This document shows, one piece after another, positions 1-9,599 of a DNA stretch of 43,248 nt. The DNA is taken from the NCBI GenBank assembly GCA_012034055.1, contig JAAUSG010000015.1:1-43248 (forward strand), read 5' to 3'. A program made the position numbers and the translations under genes. The notes beneath the pieces are model-generated. The model had not been told where the DNA came from. It saw only the letters and a list, made by a program, of their open reading frames with translations, and ran no database searches. Position 1 is the first letter of the stretch; each line of letters starts with the position of its first letter. This stretch comes from Leptolyngbyaceae cyanobacterium RU_5_1 (GTDB lineage: Bacteria > Cyanobacteriota > Cyanobacteriia > Leptolyngbyales > Leptolyngbyaceae).

Positions 1-17
1 CTCAGGCTCTCCCCGTT

Positions 18-145
18 GCTGTAAATTTTTCGGTGGTGTAGGGCAGGTTTTGCCAAAGATCCAGGCTGAGATCCGCAGATTGTTTACTAAACCTGCCCCT
101 ACAGAAATCGTCCATCGCCAGAAAATTTACAGGTGGTAATTTACA
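18..145. repeat. Nested inverted-repeat element upstream of plsY
   Basis: An inverted pair lies at 38-50 (gtagggcaggttt) and 89-102 (aaacctgcccctac). It is wrapped in a second layer of gctgtaaatttt / aaaatttacag-type arms near 18-29 and 121-145. The arms would pair into a long hairpin. A related copy with ggggcgggttt / aaatccgcccc arms lies at 20905-20972, so this is a dispersed repeat family. The rest of 1-325 holds only a small atgggc-gcccat hairpin near 162-176 and no convincing gene. Confidence 0.6.
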
Positions 146-325
146 GCAATTTTCTGTAGGATGGGCATTGCCCATTAAATAGCGGAATCCTTCTGTGCCA
201 AATCGTAGAGTGCGGGCGACTGCCCACTCTAGATTTGTGGTTCATTCATCTGAAAACTGCTGTAATTCCAGAAGTCGGATTTCTGGCAATTGAATTCTTC
301 ACTGCTCCCCTAATCCCTAATCCCC

Positions 326-1033
326 ATGACTCTCTGGTTTGCCCTCAACACACTCTTGCTGCCGATTGCTTACTTGCTCGGTTCAATTCCCAGCGGCTAC
401 TGGGCAGGTCAGGTACTGAAAGGGATTGATATTCGGGAGCATGGGTCTGGTTCGACCGGAGCCACCAATGTGTTGAGAACCCTGGGAACGGTTCCAGCAG
501 TGGTGGTGCTGCTGATCGACATTCTGAAGGGGGCAGGGGCGATCGCTCTGGTCTACTGGGCATATTCCTTACCAGGGTTCGTCCAGTTAGCACACGCCAA
601 TCGGTATATTGTCCATGATCCAGACGCTCCGATCCCCACATTGACTGATTTGCTTCCCAGTTCTTGGGAGTGGCTGCTTCATGCTGAGTTTGACCCCCAA
701 GCTTGGCTGCCCTGGATGGTCACGCTGGCAGGCATCACGGCGTTATTGGGACACAGCAAATCCATCTTTCTAAACTTTACAGGTGGTAAGTCGGTCGCAA
801 CTAGCTTGGGTGTGCTGCTGGCGATAAATTGGATCGTTGGATTAGGAACGCTGGGTGTGTTTCTACTGGTGCTGGCACTGAGCCGAATTGTGTCGATTAG
901 CTCGATCTCGGGGGCGATCGCGGTTTCCGGTCTGATGTTGCTAACCAACCAACCGCTAGCCTACATCCTGTTTGGCATTGCAGGCGGATTCTATGTCATC
1001 TGGCGGCACCGTTCTAATATTCAGCGCTGCTAG
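326..1033 (+). CDS. plsY: Glycerol-3-phosphate acyltransferase PlsY
   Basis: This inner-membrane enzyme transfers the acyl group from acyl-phosphate to glycerol-3-phosphate, giving lysophosphatidic acid, the first step of phospholipid and glycolipid synthesis. The 235-residue protein shows the three family signatures: the N-terminal LGSIPSGYWAGQ, then GSGSTGATNVLRTLG (about residues 40-55), and the later GHSKSIFLNFTGGKSVATSLG. Several hydrophobic segments fit the multi-span PlsY fold. The C-terminal half of the cytosolic loop after the second signature is longer than in Escherichia coli PlsY, as is common in cyanobacteria. The gene is alone and convergent with the str operon. An imperfect hairpin (tcagcgc / gcgctga) covers the stop codon but has no T tract. 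Confidence 0.93.
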   Translation: MTLWFALNTLLLPIAYLLGSIPSGYWAGQVLKGIDIREHGSGSTGATNVLRTLGTVPAVVVLLIDILKGAGAIALVYWAYSLPGFVQLAHANRYIVHDPDAPIPTLTDLLPSSWEWLLHAEFDPQAWLPWMVTLAGITALLGHSKSIFLNFTGGKSVATSLGVLLAINWIVGLGTLGVFLLVLALSRIVSISSISGAIAVSGLMLLTNQPLAYILFGIAGGFYVIWRHRSNIQRC

Positions 1034-1264
1034 CAGGCGCTGAACCTCGTTTGGGACAAAAAAATACCAGAAAAAAGCAGCACACCACAATCTTTTCAGT
1101 AGATCCTTCTCCTGATTACCAAAGTTTCCAGATCTTACCGAGGCTGAGTGGTGAAAAAATCAAGACACAACAATTTTTGAATTCAGTTAAACCATGTCCA
1201 GCTCGGAATCAGTAGCGTTCCCTTAAGAAAAACTCCAGGTTTGGACGTGAACAAGGTTTAATTC

Positions 1265-1582
1265 TTAGAGTTTGACTTCAATATCCACACCTGCAGGAAG
1301 ATCAAGCTTCATCAACGCATCAATTGTTTTTGAAGAGGGTTGATAAATATCGATAATGCGATGATGGGTGCGGGTCTCAAAGTGCTCACGGGAGTCTTTA
1401 TCGACGTGAGGAGAGCGGAGCACACAATAAATGCGGCGTCGGGTAGGAAGCGGAATTGGACCGATCGCGGTGGCATTGGTGCGATTTGCCGTATCCACAA
1501 TCTTTTCACAGGACGTATCCAAAAGCCGACGGTCAAATGCCTTGAGGCGAATACGAATCTTTTGCTGCTGAATTGTTGCCAT
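1265..1582 (-). CDS. rpsJ: 30S ribosomal protein S10
   Basis: Component of the 30S head that in many bacteria also acts as NusE in transcription antitermination. The 105-residue product has the standard S10 length and order: the [14 protein letters not shown] start, the central [20 protein letters not shown] and the [19 protein letters not shown] region. It is the last gene of the str operon, 182 bases after tuf. The tuf-rpsJ gap contains a strong hairpin (1633-1689) that may attenuate or process the transcript. The ATG start follows the usual [14 protein letters not shown] pattern of cyanobacteria. Confidence 0.96.
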   Translation of the reverse strand: MATIQQQKIRIRLKAFDRRLLDTSCEKIVDTANRTNATAIGPIPLPTRRRIYCVLRSPHVDKDSREHFETRTHHRIIDIYQPSSKTIDALMKLDLPAGVDIEVKL

Positions 1583-1632
1583 TTCGGATTTACCAGTTAA
1601 ATTGTCCAGGTTCTATTAGAGCTGCCAATTAC

Positions 1633-1689
1633 GAATGAGGAATTGAGAATTCACAATTTTCTAAATTCTTCATTCTCAATTCTTCATTC
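1633..1689. repeat. Hairpin in the tuf-rpsJ gap
   Basis: The arms gaatgaggaattgagaat (1633-1650) and attctcaattcttcattc (1672-1689) pair over 18 positions with one mismatch, leaving a 21-nt loop. It lies between two co-transcribed genes, so it may be an intraoperon processing or attenuation site, or simply a dispersed cyanobacterial palindrome. Confidence 0.6.
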
Positions 1690-1764
1690 TAATTTTTCCA
1701 GATTTAAAGCTGTCAGCAACCAGAAAACACTGACCACTGATAGCTTTATGGGAATCTACCAGAG

Positions 1765-2994
1765 CTATTTCAGGATCTTAGAAACAACACCTGCACCAAC
1801 GGTACGACCACCTTCACGAATAGCAAAGCGCATTCCTTGCTCGATCGCGATCGGGTTGATCAGCTCTACCGTCATCTTGATGCGATCGCCCGGCATCACC
1901 ATCTCGGCTTCATCACCCTCATCCGTTGTGAAGTTGCTGATGGTGCCAGTTACATCAGTGGTTCGCACATAGAACTGAGGCTTGTATCCAGGGAAAAACG
2001 GAGTGTGACGTCCACCTTCTTCCTTCTTGAGGATATACACTTCAGACTCAAACTGCGTGTGAGGCTTAATTGAGCCAGGTTTAGCCAGAACCATACCCCG
2101 CTCAATGTCAGCCTTTTGAATACCCCGGAGCAGGATTCCGGCATTATCACCTGCCATTCCCTCTTCCAGGCTCTTCTTAAACATCTCAATCCCTGTAACT
2201 GTGCTCTCACGAGTAGGCCGGATGCCAACAATTTCGATTTTGTCGTTGACCTTGACCTTACCCCGCTCGATCCGACCCGTTGCCACCGTACCACGACCTG
2301 TGATCGAGAAAACATCCTCAACGGCCATCAGGAAGGGTTTGTCAACTTCCCGTTCGGGAGTCTCAATGTACTCATCGACAGAATCCATCAACTCGTAAAT
2401 CTTATCGACCCACTCGTTGCTGCCTCGGGCAGTTTTGGGATTGGCGGTCATCGCTTCCAGAGCTTGTAAAGCGGAACCAGCTGTAATTGGAATATCGTCG
2501 CCAGGAAAGTCGTAGGAGCTGAGTAGCTCACGAACTTCGAGGTCTACTAGTTCCAACAGTTCCTCATCGTCCACCATATCTTTTTTGTTCAGGAAGACAA
2601 CCAGTCTAGGTACACCGACCTGCCGAGCCAGCAGAATGTGTTCACGAGTCTGAGGCATAGGACCATCTGCCGCCGACACAACCAAAATTGCCCCATCCAT
2701 CTGAGCCGCACCCGTGATCATGTTTTTCACATAGTCAGCATGTCCGGGACAGTCCACGTGGGCATAGTGACGGCTTTCTGTCTCATACTCAACGTGAGCC
2801 GTGTTAATTGTGATCCCCCGTGCTTTCTCTTCAGGCGCAGCGTCAATCTCGTCGTATTTTTTCGCCTGCGCCTGACCCAGAGCCGCCAGGGTCATCGTAA
2901 TTGCAGCCGTCAGTGTGGTCTTGCCGTGGTCAACGTGACCAATCGTGCCGATGTTTACGTGGGGTTTGTTCCGTTCAAACTTTGCGCGTGCCAT
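1765..2994 (-). CDS. tuf: Elongation factor Tu
   Basis: GTPase that delivers aminoacyl-tRNA to the ribosomal A site in the cytoplasm. The 409 residues match the cyanobacterial length. The G1 motif GHVDHGKT lies near residue 20, DCPGHADY near 80 and NKKDMVD near 135, followed by domains II and III ending in the typical [15 protein letters not shown]-like tail. The start ATG follows fusA by 23 bases. The linker is a near-perfect tandem duplication (14 identical bases repeated at a 20-bp step), one copy carrying the fusA stop and the other the leader of tuf. It is the fourth gene of the str operon. Confidence 0.97.
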   Translation of the reverse strand: MARAKFERNKPHVNIGTIGHVDHGKTTLTAAITMTLAALGQAQAKKYDEIDAAPEEKARGITINTAHVEYETESRHYAHVDCPGHADYVKNMITGAAQMDGAILVVSAADGPMPQTREHILLARQVGVPRLVVFLNKKDMVDDEELLELVDLEVRELLSSYDFPGDDIPITAGSALQALEAMTANPKTARGSNEWVDKIYELMDSVDEYIETPEREVDKPFLMAVEDVFSITGRGTVATGRIERGKVKVNDKIEIVGIRPTRESTVTGIEMFKKSLEEGMAGDNAGILLRGIQKADIERGMVLAKPGSIKPHTQFESEVYILKKEEGGRHTPFFPGYKPQFYVRTTDVTGTISNFTTDEGDEAEMVMPGDRIKMTVELINPIAIEQGMRFAIREGGRTVGAGVVSKILK

Positions 2995-3028
2995 TGATTA
3001 TGCGTTCCTTTTCCTGATTATGCGTTCC
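2995..3028 (-). repeat. Tandem 20-bp duplication at the fusA-tuf junction
   Basis: tgattatgcgttcc occurs at 2995-3008 and again at 3015-3028. On the coding strand this is GGAACGCATAATCA twice. The upstream copy includes the fusA stop codon TAA and the downstream copy ends immediately at the tuf ATG, so the duplication sets the spacing and leader of tuf. Confidence 0.8.
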
Positions 3029-5137
3029 CTTTGCTCTTTGCAATAATTGACTCAGCCTCGCTTCGAGGGACTTCCTCGTAGTTGCTAAACTCCATCGAGA
3101 AAATTCCCCGACCTTGAGTCTTTGTTCGGATATCTGTAGCATATCCAAACATATTAGCCAATGGAACCTTTGAGGTTACCTTTGCAATCCCCTGGTTGTT
3201 GTCCTGACCTTCAATTTGTCCTCTACGAGAGTTCAAATCGCCAATGACGTTACCGACAAAGTCGTCTGGAACCTCAACCTCAACCTTCATCATCGGTTCT
3301 AGCAGAACTGGCGATGCTTTCATCACAGCTTCCTTGATTGCCATTGAACCGGCAATCTTAAAAGCCATTTCAGAAGAGTCAACATCGTGGTAAGAGCCAT
3401 CCACTAGCGTCACCTTGAGATCAATCACGGGATAGCCCGCCAAGATACCAGACTCACAAGCCTCCTTCATCCCTTGTTCTGCAGGTGAGATGTACTCCTT
3501 AGGAACGGTTCCACCCACAATTTTGGAGACGAACTCAAAGCCTGTACCCGCTTCCCCAGGTTCTAGCTGAATGACAACGTGACCATATTGACCTTTACCA
3601 CCGCTCTGACGGACAAATTTACCTTCAGCTCGAACAGGTTTGCGAACTGTTTCACGATAAGCAACCTGCGGTGCTCCTATGTTTGCCTCAACCTTAAATT
3701 CTCGCTTCATCCGGTCTACAAGAATGTCCAAGTGAAGCTCACCCATCCCAGCGATTACGGTCTGATTGGTTTCAGGATCAACGTTGACGCGGAAGGTAGG
3801 GTCTTCCTCCGAAAGCGATTGGAGAGCCTTAGAAAGCTTCTCCATATCTTGCTTGGTCTTGGGTTCAACCGCCACCGAAATAACGGGTTCTGGAATGAAG
3901 AGAGATTCTAAGATGACTGGAGCATCCTCGTCACATAGAGTATCGCCTGTAAAGGTGTCCTTGAGTCCAAGGGCGGCACCGAGATCGCCAGCCCGCAACT
4001 CATCAACTTCGATGCGATCGTCTGCTTTCAACACGATCAAGCGAGAGATACGCTCCTTCTTACCCTTTGCAGAATTTAGAACGTAGCTACCTTTTGCAAC
4101 ACGCCGGAGTAGACTCGAACGAAGGTCAAGCGGCCATACGGGTCAGCCATAATCTTAAAGGCTAACGCCGACAGTGGTTGAGCATCATCAGCGGTTCGTT
4201 CAACATTTGCGCCATCTGGTGTGGTTCCCTGAATGGCAGGAACCTCTGTGGGAGCAGGTAAATAATCGATCACCGCGTCCAACACCAACTGCACGCCCTT
4301 GTTTTTGAAAGCAGAGCCACAGAGCACAGGCACAATAGTACCCACGATCGTTCCCTGACGTAGAGCCGTCTTGATTTCGTCTTCAGTTAGCTCTTCACCC
4401 TCTAAATATTTCTCGGTGAGTGCATCATCTGTCTCAGCAACCGATTCAATCAACTTAGTGCGATACTCTTCAGCCAGATCCGCTACTTCAGCCGGAATCT
4501 CAGCTTCTTGAATATCCGTTCCCAGGTCATTGGTGTAGATATACGCCCGCATTCTGACCAGATCTATAATTCCGCGCAGGTTGTCTTCGCTACCAATGGG
4601 GATTTGAACAGGCACTGCATTTGCGCGCAGGCGATCGCGCACTTGATTGTAGACCTTAAAGAAATTAGCTCCCGTCCGATCCATCTTGTTGATAAAGATA
4701 ATTCGGGGAACTTTGTATCGATCAGCCTGACGCCAGACCGTCTCGGTCTGCGGCTGAACACCCCCTACCGAGCAAAGAACAGTAATTACACCGTCCAATA
4801 CCCGCATGGAACGCTCGACTTCGATCGTGAAGTCTACGTGTCCGGGCGTGTCAATGATGTTGATTTTGTACTCAGGTTCCCCGTCCAGGGACTGGTTAGG
4901 ATTGCTGGGATCACGCCGCGTCCAGGACGTACTGATAGCAGCAGCTGTGATGGTGATTCCACGCTCCCGTTCCTGCTCCATCCAGTCGGTCACAGCGGTT
5001 CCTTCGTGAACCTCACCCATTTTATGCACCACACCGGAGTAGAACAAAATTCGTTCCGTTGTCGTGGTTTTGCCCGCATCAATATGGGCAGCAATCCCAA
5101 TATTTCGGACTCTTTCAAGCGGGATAGTACGTGGCAC
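3018..5137 (-). CDS. fusA: Elongation factor G, reading frame broken once
   Basis: Translocase GTPase of protein synthesis. The N-terminal part (353 codons from 5137) has [21 protein letters not shown] and NKMDR. It then runs into a stop just after the sequence YSGVLQK. The rest (domains II to V, ending in the [10 protein letters not shown]-like tail) continues in another frame to 3018. Adding one A to the run of four at 4092-4095 (TTTT on the plus strand) restores the usual QKGSYVLNS continuation and one frame of about 706 residues, normal for cyanobacterial EF-G. The start is GTG with a perfect AAGGAGGT four bases upstream. Because EF-G is essential and both halves are well conserved, a missed base in the assembly is more likely than a real mutation. 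Confidence 0.9.
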
Positions 5138-5243
5138 AGCTACCTCCTTAGTCTTTGCCGCGAGATTAATTCGCGAGATTATTACAATACTGCTCTGTTA
5201 AGATTTTATACTTTTTAATCGCCAAATGTGGGTACCATCGACC

Positions 5244-5714
5244 CTAATAGCGGTAATGGGCAAAGGCTTTGTTCGCCTCAGCCATCCGGTGGGTTTCTTC
5301 CCGCTTACGAATCGCGTTGCCGGTTTGATTGGCAGCATCCATCAGCTCATTAGCCAACTTGCTGGACATCGTGCGGCCGGTGCGCTGACGGGAGAATTGA
5401 ATTAGCCAGCGAAGGGCTAGCGCTGTGCCGCGATCAGAGCGAACTTCAACTGGAACTTGATAGGTTGCTCCCCCAACTCGACGAGCTTTGACTTCGACTA
5501 GGGGTGTCGCATTTTTAATCGCTTGCTCGAATACGCCAATTGGATCGGATCCTGTGCGCTGCTCAATCAGTTTGAACGCATCGTAGATAATTCGAGATGC
5601 AAGCGACTTTTTGCCACTCCTCATAATTCGCCGAACCATCATGGTGACAAGTCGAGAGTTATGAACGGGATCAGGGGGTATGGGACGCTTTTGAATCGCA
5701 GTTCGACGAGACAT
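5244..5714 (-). CDS. rpsG: 30S ribosomal protein S7
   Basis: Primary 16S-rRNA binding protein that nucleates assembly of the 30S head. I placed the start at the ATG of [10 protein letters not shown] (5712-5714), giving 156 residues, the family length. The open frame extends another 39 codons upstream, but that part has no S7 similarity. Motifs visible are the [16 protein letters not shown] helix, [18 protein letters not shown] and the C-terminal [15 protein letters not shown]. It lies between rpsL and fusA in the standard str order. The 200-base gap to rpsL is longer than in enterobacteria but no separate promoter was evident. Confidence 0.95.
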   Translation of the reverse strand: MSRRTAIQKRPIPPDPVHNSRLVTMMVRRIMRSGKKSLASRIIYDAFKLIEQRTGSDPIGVFEQAIKNATPLVEVKARRVGGATYQVPVEVRSDRGTALALRWLIQFSRQRTGRTMSSKLANELMDAANQTGNAIRKREETHRMAEANKAFAHYRY

Positions 5715-5914
5715 AAGATGACTCTCAAGAGGATGAAATGACTGTACGGAAACAGAAAAATGACTTTGCCTAAACATGCAGAGCCGCGTTATCACGCGAC
5801 TACATGACAAAGGATGGCAGGCTTGGAGCATGACATATTCAATTTTAGGGAATGATAACTTTAGTGGAGCAACTTGAAAATGCAGATAGCTGCGAACTTA
5901 ATAATCCCTAGTTG

Positions 5915-6286
5915 CTACTTAGGACGCTTGGCTCCGTATTTGGAGCGTCCCTGTTTACGATCCTTCACTCCAGCCGTATCTAGAGTTCCACGAATGATGT
6001 GATAACGCACACCGGGCAAATCTTTCACCCGACCACCCCGAATCATCACAACGGAGTGTTCCTGCAAGTTGTGACCAATACCCGGAATGTAAGCAGTTAC
6101 CTCGAAACCCGAAGTAAGGCGAACCCTGGCGACCTTTCGGAGTGCTGAATTGGGCTTCTTGGGAGTTGTTGTGTACACTCTAGTGCAAACACCACGACGC
6201 TGAGGGCAACTCTTCAGAGCCGGAGATTTCGTCTTCTTGTTCGTTTGCTGGCGTTCACTACGAATGAGTTGCTGAATAGTGGGCAT
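5915..6286 (-). CDS. rpsL: 30S ribosomal protein S12
   Basis: Decoding-centre protein of the small subunit. The 123-residue protein has the canonical [13 protein letters not shown] start and the streptomycin-determining segments [18 protein letters not shown] and [20 protein letters not shown]. The lysine in TPKKPNS is the unmodified wild-type residue usually linked to streptomycin sensitivity. It is the first gene of the str operon, 45 bases downstream of a clear promoter at 6332-6361. Confidence 0.97.
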   Translation of the reverse strand: MPTIQQLIRSERQQTNKKTKSPALKSCPQRRGVCTRVYTTTPKKPNSALRKVARVRLTSGFEVTAYIPGIGHNLQEHSVVMIRGGRVKDLPGVRYHIIRGTLDTAGVKDRKQGRSKYGAKRPK

Positions 6287-6331
6287 GAATTATGTGCGGC
6301 AGTCTTCCGTGTTAACTTTTTCCAAATCCTA

Positions 6332-6361
6332 ATAATACCAGCCAGAGCACCCCCTTGTCAA
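6332..6361 (-). promoter_or_regulatory. Sigma70-type promoter of the str operon
   Basis: Read on the minus strand, TTGACA (6356-6361) and TATTAT (6332-6337) are separated by 18 bases. The -35 box is a perfect consensus and the -10 box differs at one position. The -10 box ends 45 bases before the rpsL ATG, which suits a short leader. Confidence 0.75.
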
Positions 6362-6465
6362 ATCAGAATTATCATCCAAATCTCCAACTGTTGAACTTCA
6401 TCTGGCTGTTGCTGAGTTTTAGCTCTCAATTCAGCTTGTTTGGGGCGATCGCCTTAGCAGCAACA

Positions 6466-6795
6466 TCAACTGCTGATAGAAAATGAGTTCCCACAGCTAC
6501 ACGACTGTACAGCATTTGGGTTATGGAAGCGAAAACTGCCACCCATCAAATCCTCAGAGTAATCGACGACTAATCCATCTATGTAGGGTAAGGTGTCAGG
6601 ACTAACAACCACCTGCAGACTATCGCAGTCATATACCTGATCCCCAGGCTGAAGTATATTGTCGAGTGTCATTGCATACGACCTATCCAGACAGCCGTTT
6701 AGCAGAACAGCAATCCGAAGCTTTAGACCAGGATTCTGAGTTCTTGCCTTTAGTCGTAGAACCTCATTGATTGCAGAATGACTGAGTTGGATCAT
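6466..6795 (-). CDS. A-type iron-sulfur carrier, HesB/IscA/SufA family
   Basis: Small scaffold or carrier that holds and passes on Fe-S clusters. The 109 residues carry the three family cysteines, one in LLNGCLDRSY (about residue 34) and two in the C-terminal SCSCGNSF (about residues 99-101), with the usual IDG-(L/V)-VDY-(S)-(E)-(D/L)-MGG core. The sequence around the first cysteine differs from the common GGCSGFSY form, which marks it as a divergent cyanobacterial paralog rather than classical SufA. It is divergent in context: upstream of rpsL but with its own leader. Which apoprotein it serves cannot be told. Confidence 0.85.
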   Translation of the reverse strand: MIQLSHSAINEVLRLKARTQNPGLKLRIAVLLNGCLDRSYAMTLDNILQPGDQVYDCDSLQVVVSPDTLPYIDGLVVDYSEDLMGGSFRFHNPNAVQSCSCGNSFSISS

Positions 6796-7097
6796 GGGCT
6801 TGTAATTTTGATAGCAAACTCAAATGAACCTGCGCAAGACACCCTACTTACAATCGAGGTGAGCTGGTTCTATAACAATGCTTTGTTGAGTACGGTAGTC
6901 CTGGGTTGAGAGAGGTGTCAGATGTGAGGTGTATAACAAAAGGCAGAAGGATAAAGAATGAATGTTGAAGTCAAAGTCAGCAGTATCAAGACCTGTAGCA
7001 TTCATTATCTATCCTAACCTCCAAAGTACTGCAAATGAGCGGCAGTTGCCGCTCATCATCACTTTTACAATTAATTTTTTACTATTGATCCCGCAAC
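6796..7097. other. Intergenic region with a perfect hairpin
   Basis: This 302-base gap holds no convincing gene. The palindrome atgagcggc-agtt-gccgctcat (7035-7056) is a perfect 9-bp stem with a 4-base loop, followed on the plus strand by an AT-rich tract. It lies just beyond the 3' end of the cupin gene (minus strand) but has no T run on that strand, so a terminator role is uncertain. Confidence 0.5.
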
Positions 7098-7520
7098 CTA
7101 AAGTTTGGAGGGAGTGCGGGCATAATCATCCTGGAAGCGAATGATGTCATCCTCTCCAAGGTATTCCCCGTTTTGCACCTCAATCAAGATCAGTGGAATG
7201 ACACCTGGGTTTTCTAAACGATGCTGGGTGCATTGAGGCACATAGGTAGATTGGTTGGCATGAAGGATATGCTCTTTGTCACCGCAGACAACTTTGGCTG
7301 TACCTGAAACAACAATCCAGTGTTCACTGCGATGATAGTGCATTTGCAAGCTAAGACGATGTCCCGGTTTCACTTCAATCCGTTTAATCTTGTAGCCCCG
7401 TCCTTCCTCTAGGACGGTAAAAGATCCCCAAGGGCGCAGCTCCGTTGCGGCAACACTTTTGGGGTTAGCAGAACTGGGTGGGGCAGTTAGGGCTTGCTTT
7501 ACTTCTTGGGCTTGAGCCAC
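7098..7520 (-). CDS. Cupin, mannose-6-phosphate isomerase type II C-terminal domain
   Basis: A single-domain cupin of 140 residues equal to the isomerase half of the bifunctional mannose-1-phosphate guanylyltransferase/mannose-6-phosphate isomerase proteins. It has no nucleotidyltransferase part. The opening ELRPWGSFTVLEEGRGYKIK, the metal-ligand segment LSLQMHYHRSEHWIVVSGTA (His-x-His-xxx-Glu type) and the ending YLGEDDIIRFQDDYAR are typical. The likely reaction is interconversion of fructose-6-phosphate and mannose-6-phosphate for GDP-mannose and polysaccharide synthesis. Substrate is inferred. The GTG start has AAGGAGA upstream; a proline- and serine-rich N-terminal 25 residues precede the fold. 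Confidence 0.85.
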   Translation of the reverse strand: MAQAQEVKQALTAPPSSANPKSVAATELRPWGSFTVLEEGRGYKIKRIEVKPGHRLSLQMHYHRSEHWIVVSGTAKVVCGDKEHILHANQSTYVPQCTQHRLENPGVIPLILIEVQNGEYLGEDDIIRFQDDYARTPSKL

Positions 7521-7727
7521 AATGCTCTCTCCTTATGTGAGATAGGGGTATGGGGTGGAAACATCCCCCCGGCCAACCATAGCAAATCTCCCCCAAAATC
7601 CGTTGTCCCTGGTTAGCCCTGAAACCGAATCCACACAGATTCTTTAATTAGAAACTGCTTGCTTCTACAGCAACTTTGCTTTGACTTTATATCGTGAGTG
7701 CAGGGAATTGATCTGAATTTCAGATGA

Positions 7728-9599
7728 TCAAGGATTAATAAAGACCCCAATGCCGTTATGCACACGGGCGGCTGTACGGGGTAGTCGGTCAAGAATTTGC
7801 CCTCCAAGATAGAGGGTAGTTGAGCTGCCACCATCGAGGTTAAGCGCGTCTACTGCGCCAAGTTGTTGAAGCAGTTGAGCCATTTCGGGGAGGGTGATCC
7901 CGGTGCCATCGAGTCGAGTGTGAGCGGTGACGAGCAGGAGAGTGCCGTTGGTGGTGTGAGCGATCGCGCTGCGAGCAGCTGCCTCTGTGGCAAACGCATT
8001 ACTAAAGGACTCAGCTTTCGCATCCAACACAACTTGGCGGTTTTGGAGTAACAACGGTCCGGCCGCCACAATCTGTGGATAGCGGTTGAACTCTGGTGGT
8101 TCTGTGATGCTTTCGATCTGTACCAGAGCGCCTGGAGGAAAGGCGGAAGCGGCTGACTTATTCGAGCGGAGCACCAGAAGATAACCGTTTACTGGGATTG
8201 GAACAGATGCCGTACCCGCTTTCTCAATCGTCTGCTGGCTGGCCACGCGGTTCGTTTGAACGGAAATTAGGATTTCGTTATCCGAGAGGGAGGTGTAAGT
8301 GGATCCCCAGTCAGCTGTATAGCGGGCGATGCCTGCTTGAATGTAGCCGCTATTGAGATGGGTCAGCGGGAGGCGCTGTCCAGTCGGTGCAAGCAAGGTT
8401 TCGCGAAGCATTAAGCGACCAAACTGGGTATTTCCAGTTGAATTCCAGGCGATCGCGCCTCGATTCAGGATCGGCCCCGATAACCAGCGCCCGTCCAGGC
8501 GAACCGCTCCCAGCGGCAATTTACGGATGCGATTAAAGAACCCTCCATTGATGGCGGCCGCGACCTGAGCCTGTTGTGCCATTTGAGCCAGGGGTGCGAT
8601 TCCGATCATGGCAGCCGGATTGGGCAGGATTGGCTTCACACTCAATCCAGGCTGGCGCGGGTTGACTTCTAGCCAGACCACTGGAACACGGCCAGTTCCC
8701 AAACTCACAATTTGCTGACGCCAGCGCAGTCCGGGTGCCCAAAGAATGTTTTGCTCCACAAAACTATCAGGACGCACATCAATCACAATCCGGTTCGGAT
8801 TGGACAGGCTCCAGACGCGAGGACGCAGACTGGCAGACAGTCCCAAACGAATGCGGGTTTGGTTTGAACTCGGTTCCAGTTTGAGAGATTGAACATAATT
8901 GCCCACCGTGGGTTTGAGTGGCTGGAGAGCCGGATCGAGCTGGGCTGGCAGGGTGAGCAGGAATTCTTGACCTTGCGGGTCGGACTGCCAGGGGACGGGA
9001 CGATCCAGCTCAATGACGATGCGATCGCCCCACGGCTGTTTCCCCTGACGCACCGCCAGGACTTTGGCAGCAGGAGAGGTAACCTGCAGCGTGGCACCAT
9101 TCACCTGCAGTTGCCAGCCGTTCTGTTGGGCAAAGTCCGTAATATCCAGGTAACGGAGGGTGCGGGTTAAGCGAGTGGGCAAACTCAACAGCAGGTTGGG
9201 TTGAGAGAACCACTGGATCGGCTGCTGCGCTGCATTCTCAGTATTGAGAAACTGGACACCAACCGTTCTCACCAGTCCAGCATCGCTGATCCCCGTGCGA
9301 ATTTTGCCCCCTGCTTGCCATTGGCTCCAGGGTGCAACCCAGGTTGATCCGTTGATCGAAACTTGGGTGCCCTGTTGAGTTGAAGGTACAGGCGATTGGC
9401 TGAGGTAAATGGGTGCAGCCGATGAGAATGGAGTGGGGATGGGGTTCGCGATCGCTACCGGTGCTCTGGTTCCCTCTGCCGTTCTCGAATCAAAAAAACC
9501 CACTAATCCGATGCCCAACAACACTCCACTCAGGACTGCTAGTAGACTCTGCGATCGGTTGACAATGTGCAGCCAACGTTGGGTTCCAGTCTCTGTCAT
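7728..9599 (-). CDS. Phosphodiester glycosidase family protein, membrane-anchored or secreted
   Basis: The C-terminal about 290 residues match the phosphodiester glycosidase (NAGPA-like) domain: AAINGGFFNRIRKLPLGAVR, a central RSAIAHTTNGTLLLVTAHTR and the terminal ALNLDGGSSTTLYLGG. Members of this fold cleave N-acetylglucosamine-phosphodiester links or act on envelope polysaccharides. The exact substrate here is unknown. Residues about 20-35 form one hydrophobic segment (signal anchor), and a beta-rich region of about 250 residues with AMIN-like character precedes the catalytic domain. I chose the ATG at 9597-9599, because GAGGAG lies five bases upstream; a GTG four codons earlier is possible. 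It probably acts in the periplasm. Confidence 0.85.
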   Translation of the reverse strand: MTETGTQRWLHIVNRSQSLLAVLSGVLLGIGLVGFFDSRTAEGTRAPVAIANPIPTPFSSAAPIYLSQSPVPSTQQGTQVSINGSTWVAPWSQWQAGGKIRTGISDAGLVRTVGVQFLNTENAAQQPIQWFSQPNLLLSLPTRLTRTLRYLDITDFAQQNGWQLQVNGATLQVTSPAAKVLAVRQGKQPWGDRIVIELDRPVPWQSDPQGQEFLLTLPAQLDPALQPLKPTVGNYVQSLKLEPSSNQTRIRLGLSASLRPRVWSLSNPNRIVIDVRPDSFVEQNILWAPGLRWRQQIVSLGTGRVPVVWLEVNPRQPGLSVKPILPNPAAMIGIAPLAQMAQQAQVAAAINGGFFNRIRKLPLGAVRLDGRWLSGPILNRGAIAWNSTGNTQFGRLMLRETLLAPTGQRLPLTHLNSGYIQAGIARYTADWGSTYTSLSDNEILISVQTNRVASQQTIEKAGTASVPIPVNGYLLVLRSNKSAASAFPPGALVQIESITEPPEFNRYPQIVAAGPLLLQNRQVVLDAKAESFSNAFATEAAARSAIAHTTNGTLLLVTAHTRLDGTGITLPEMAQLLQQLGAVDALNLDGGSSTTLYLGGQILDRLPRTAARVHNGIGVFINP

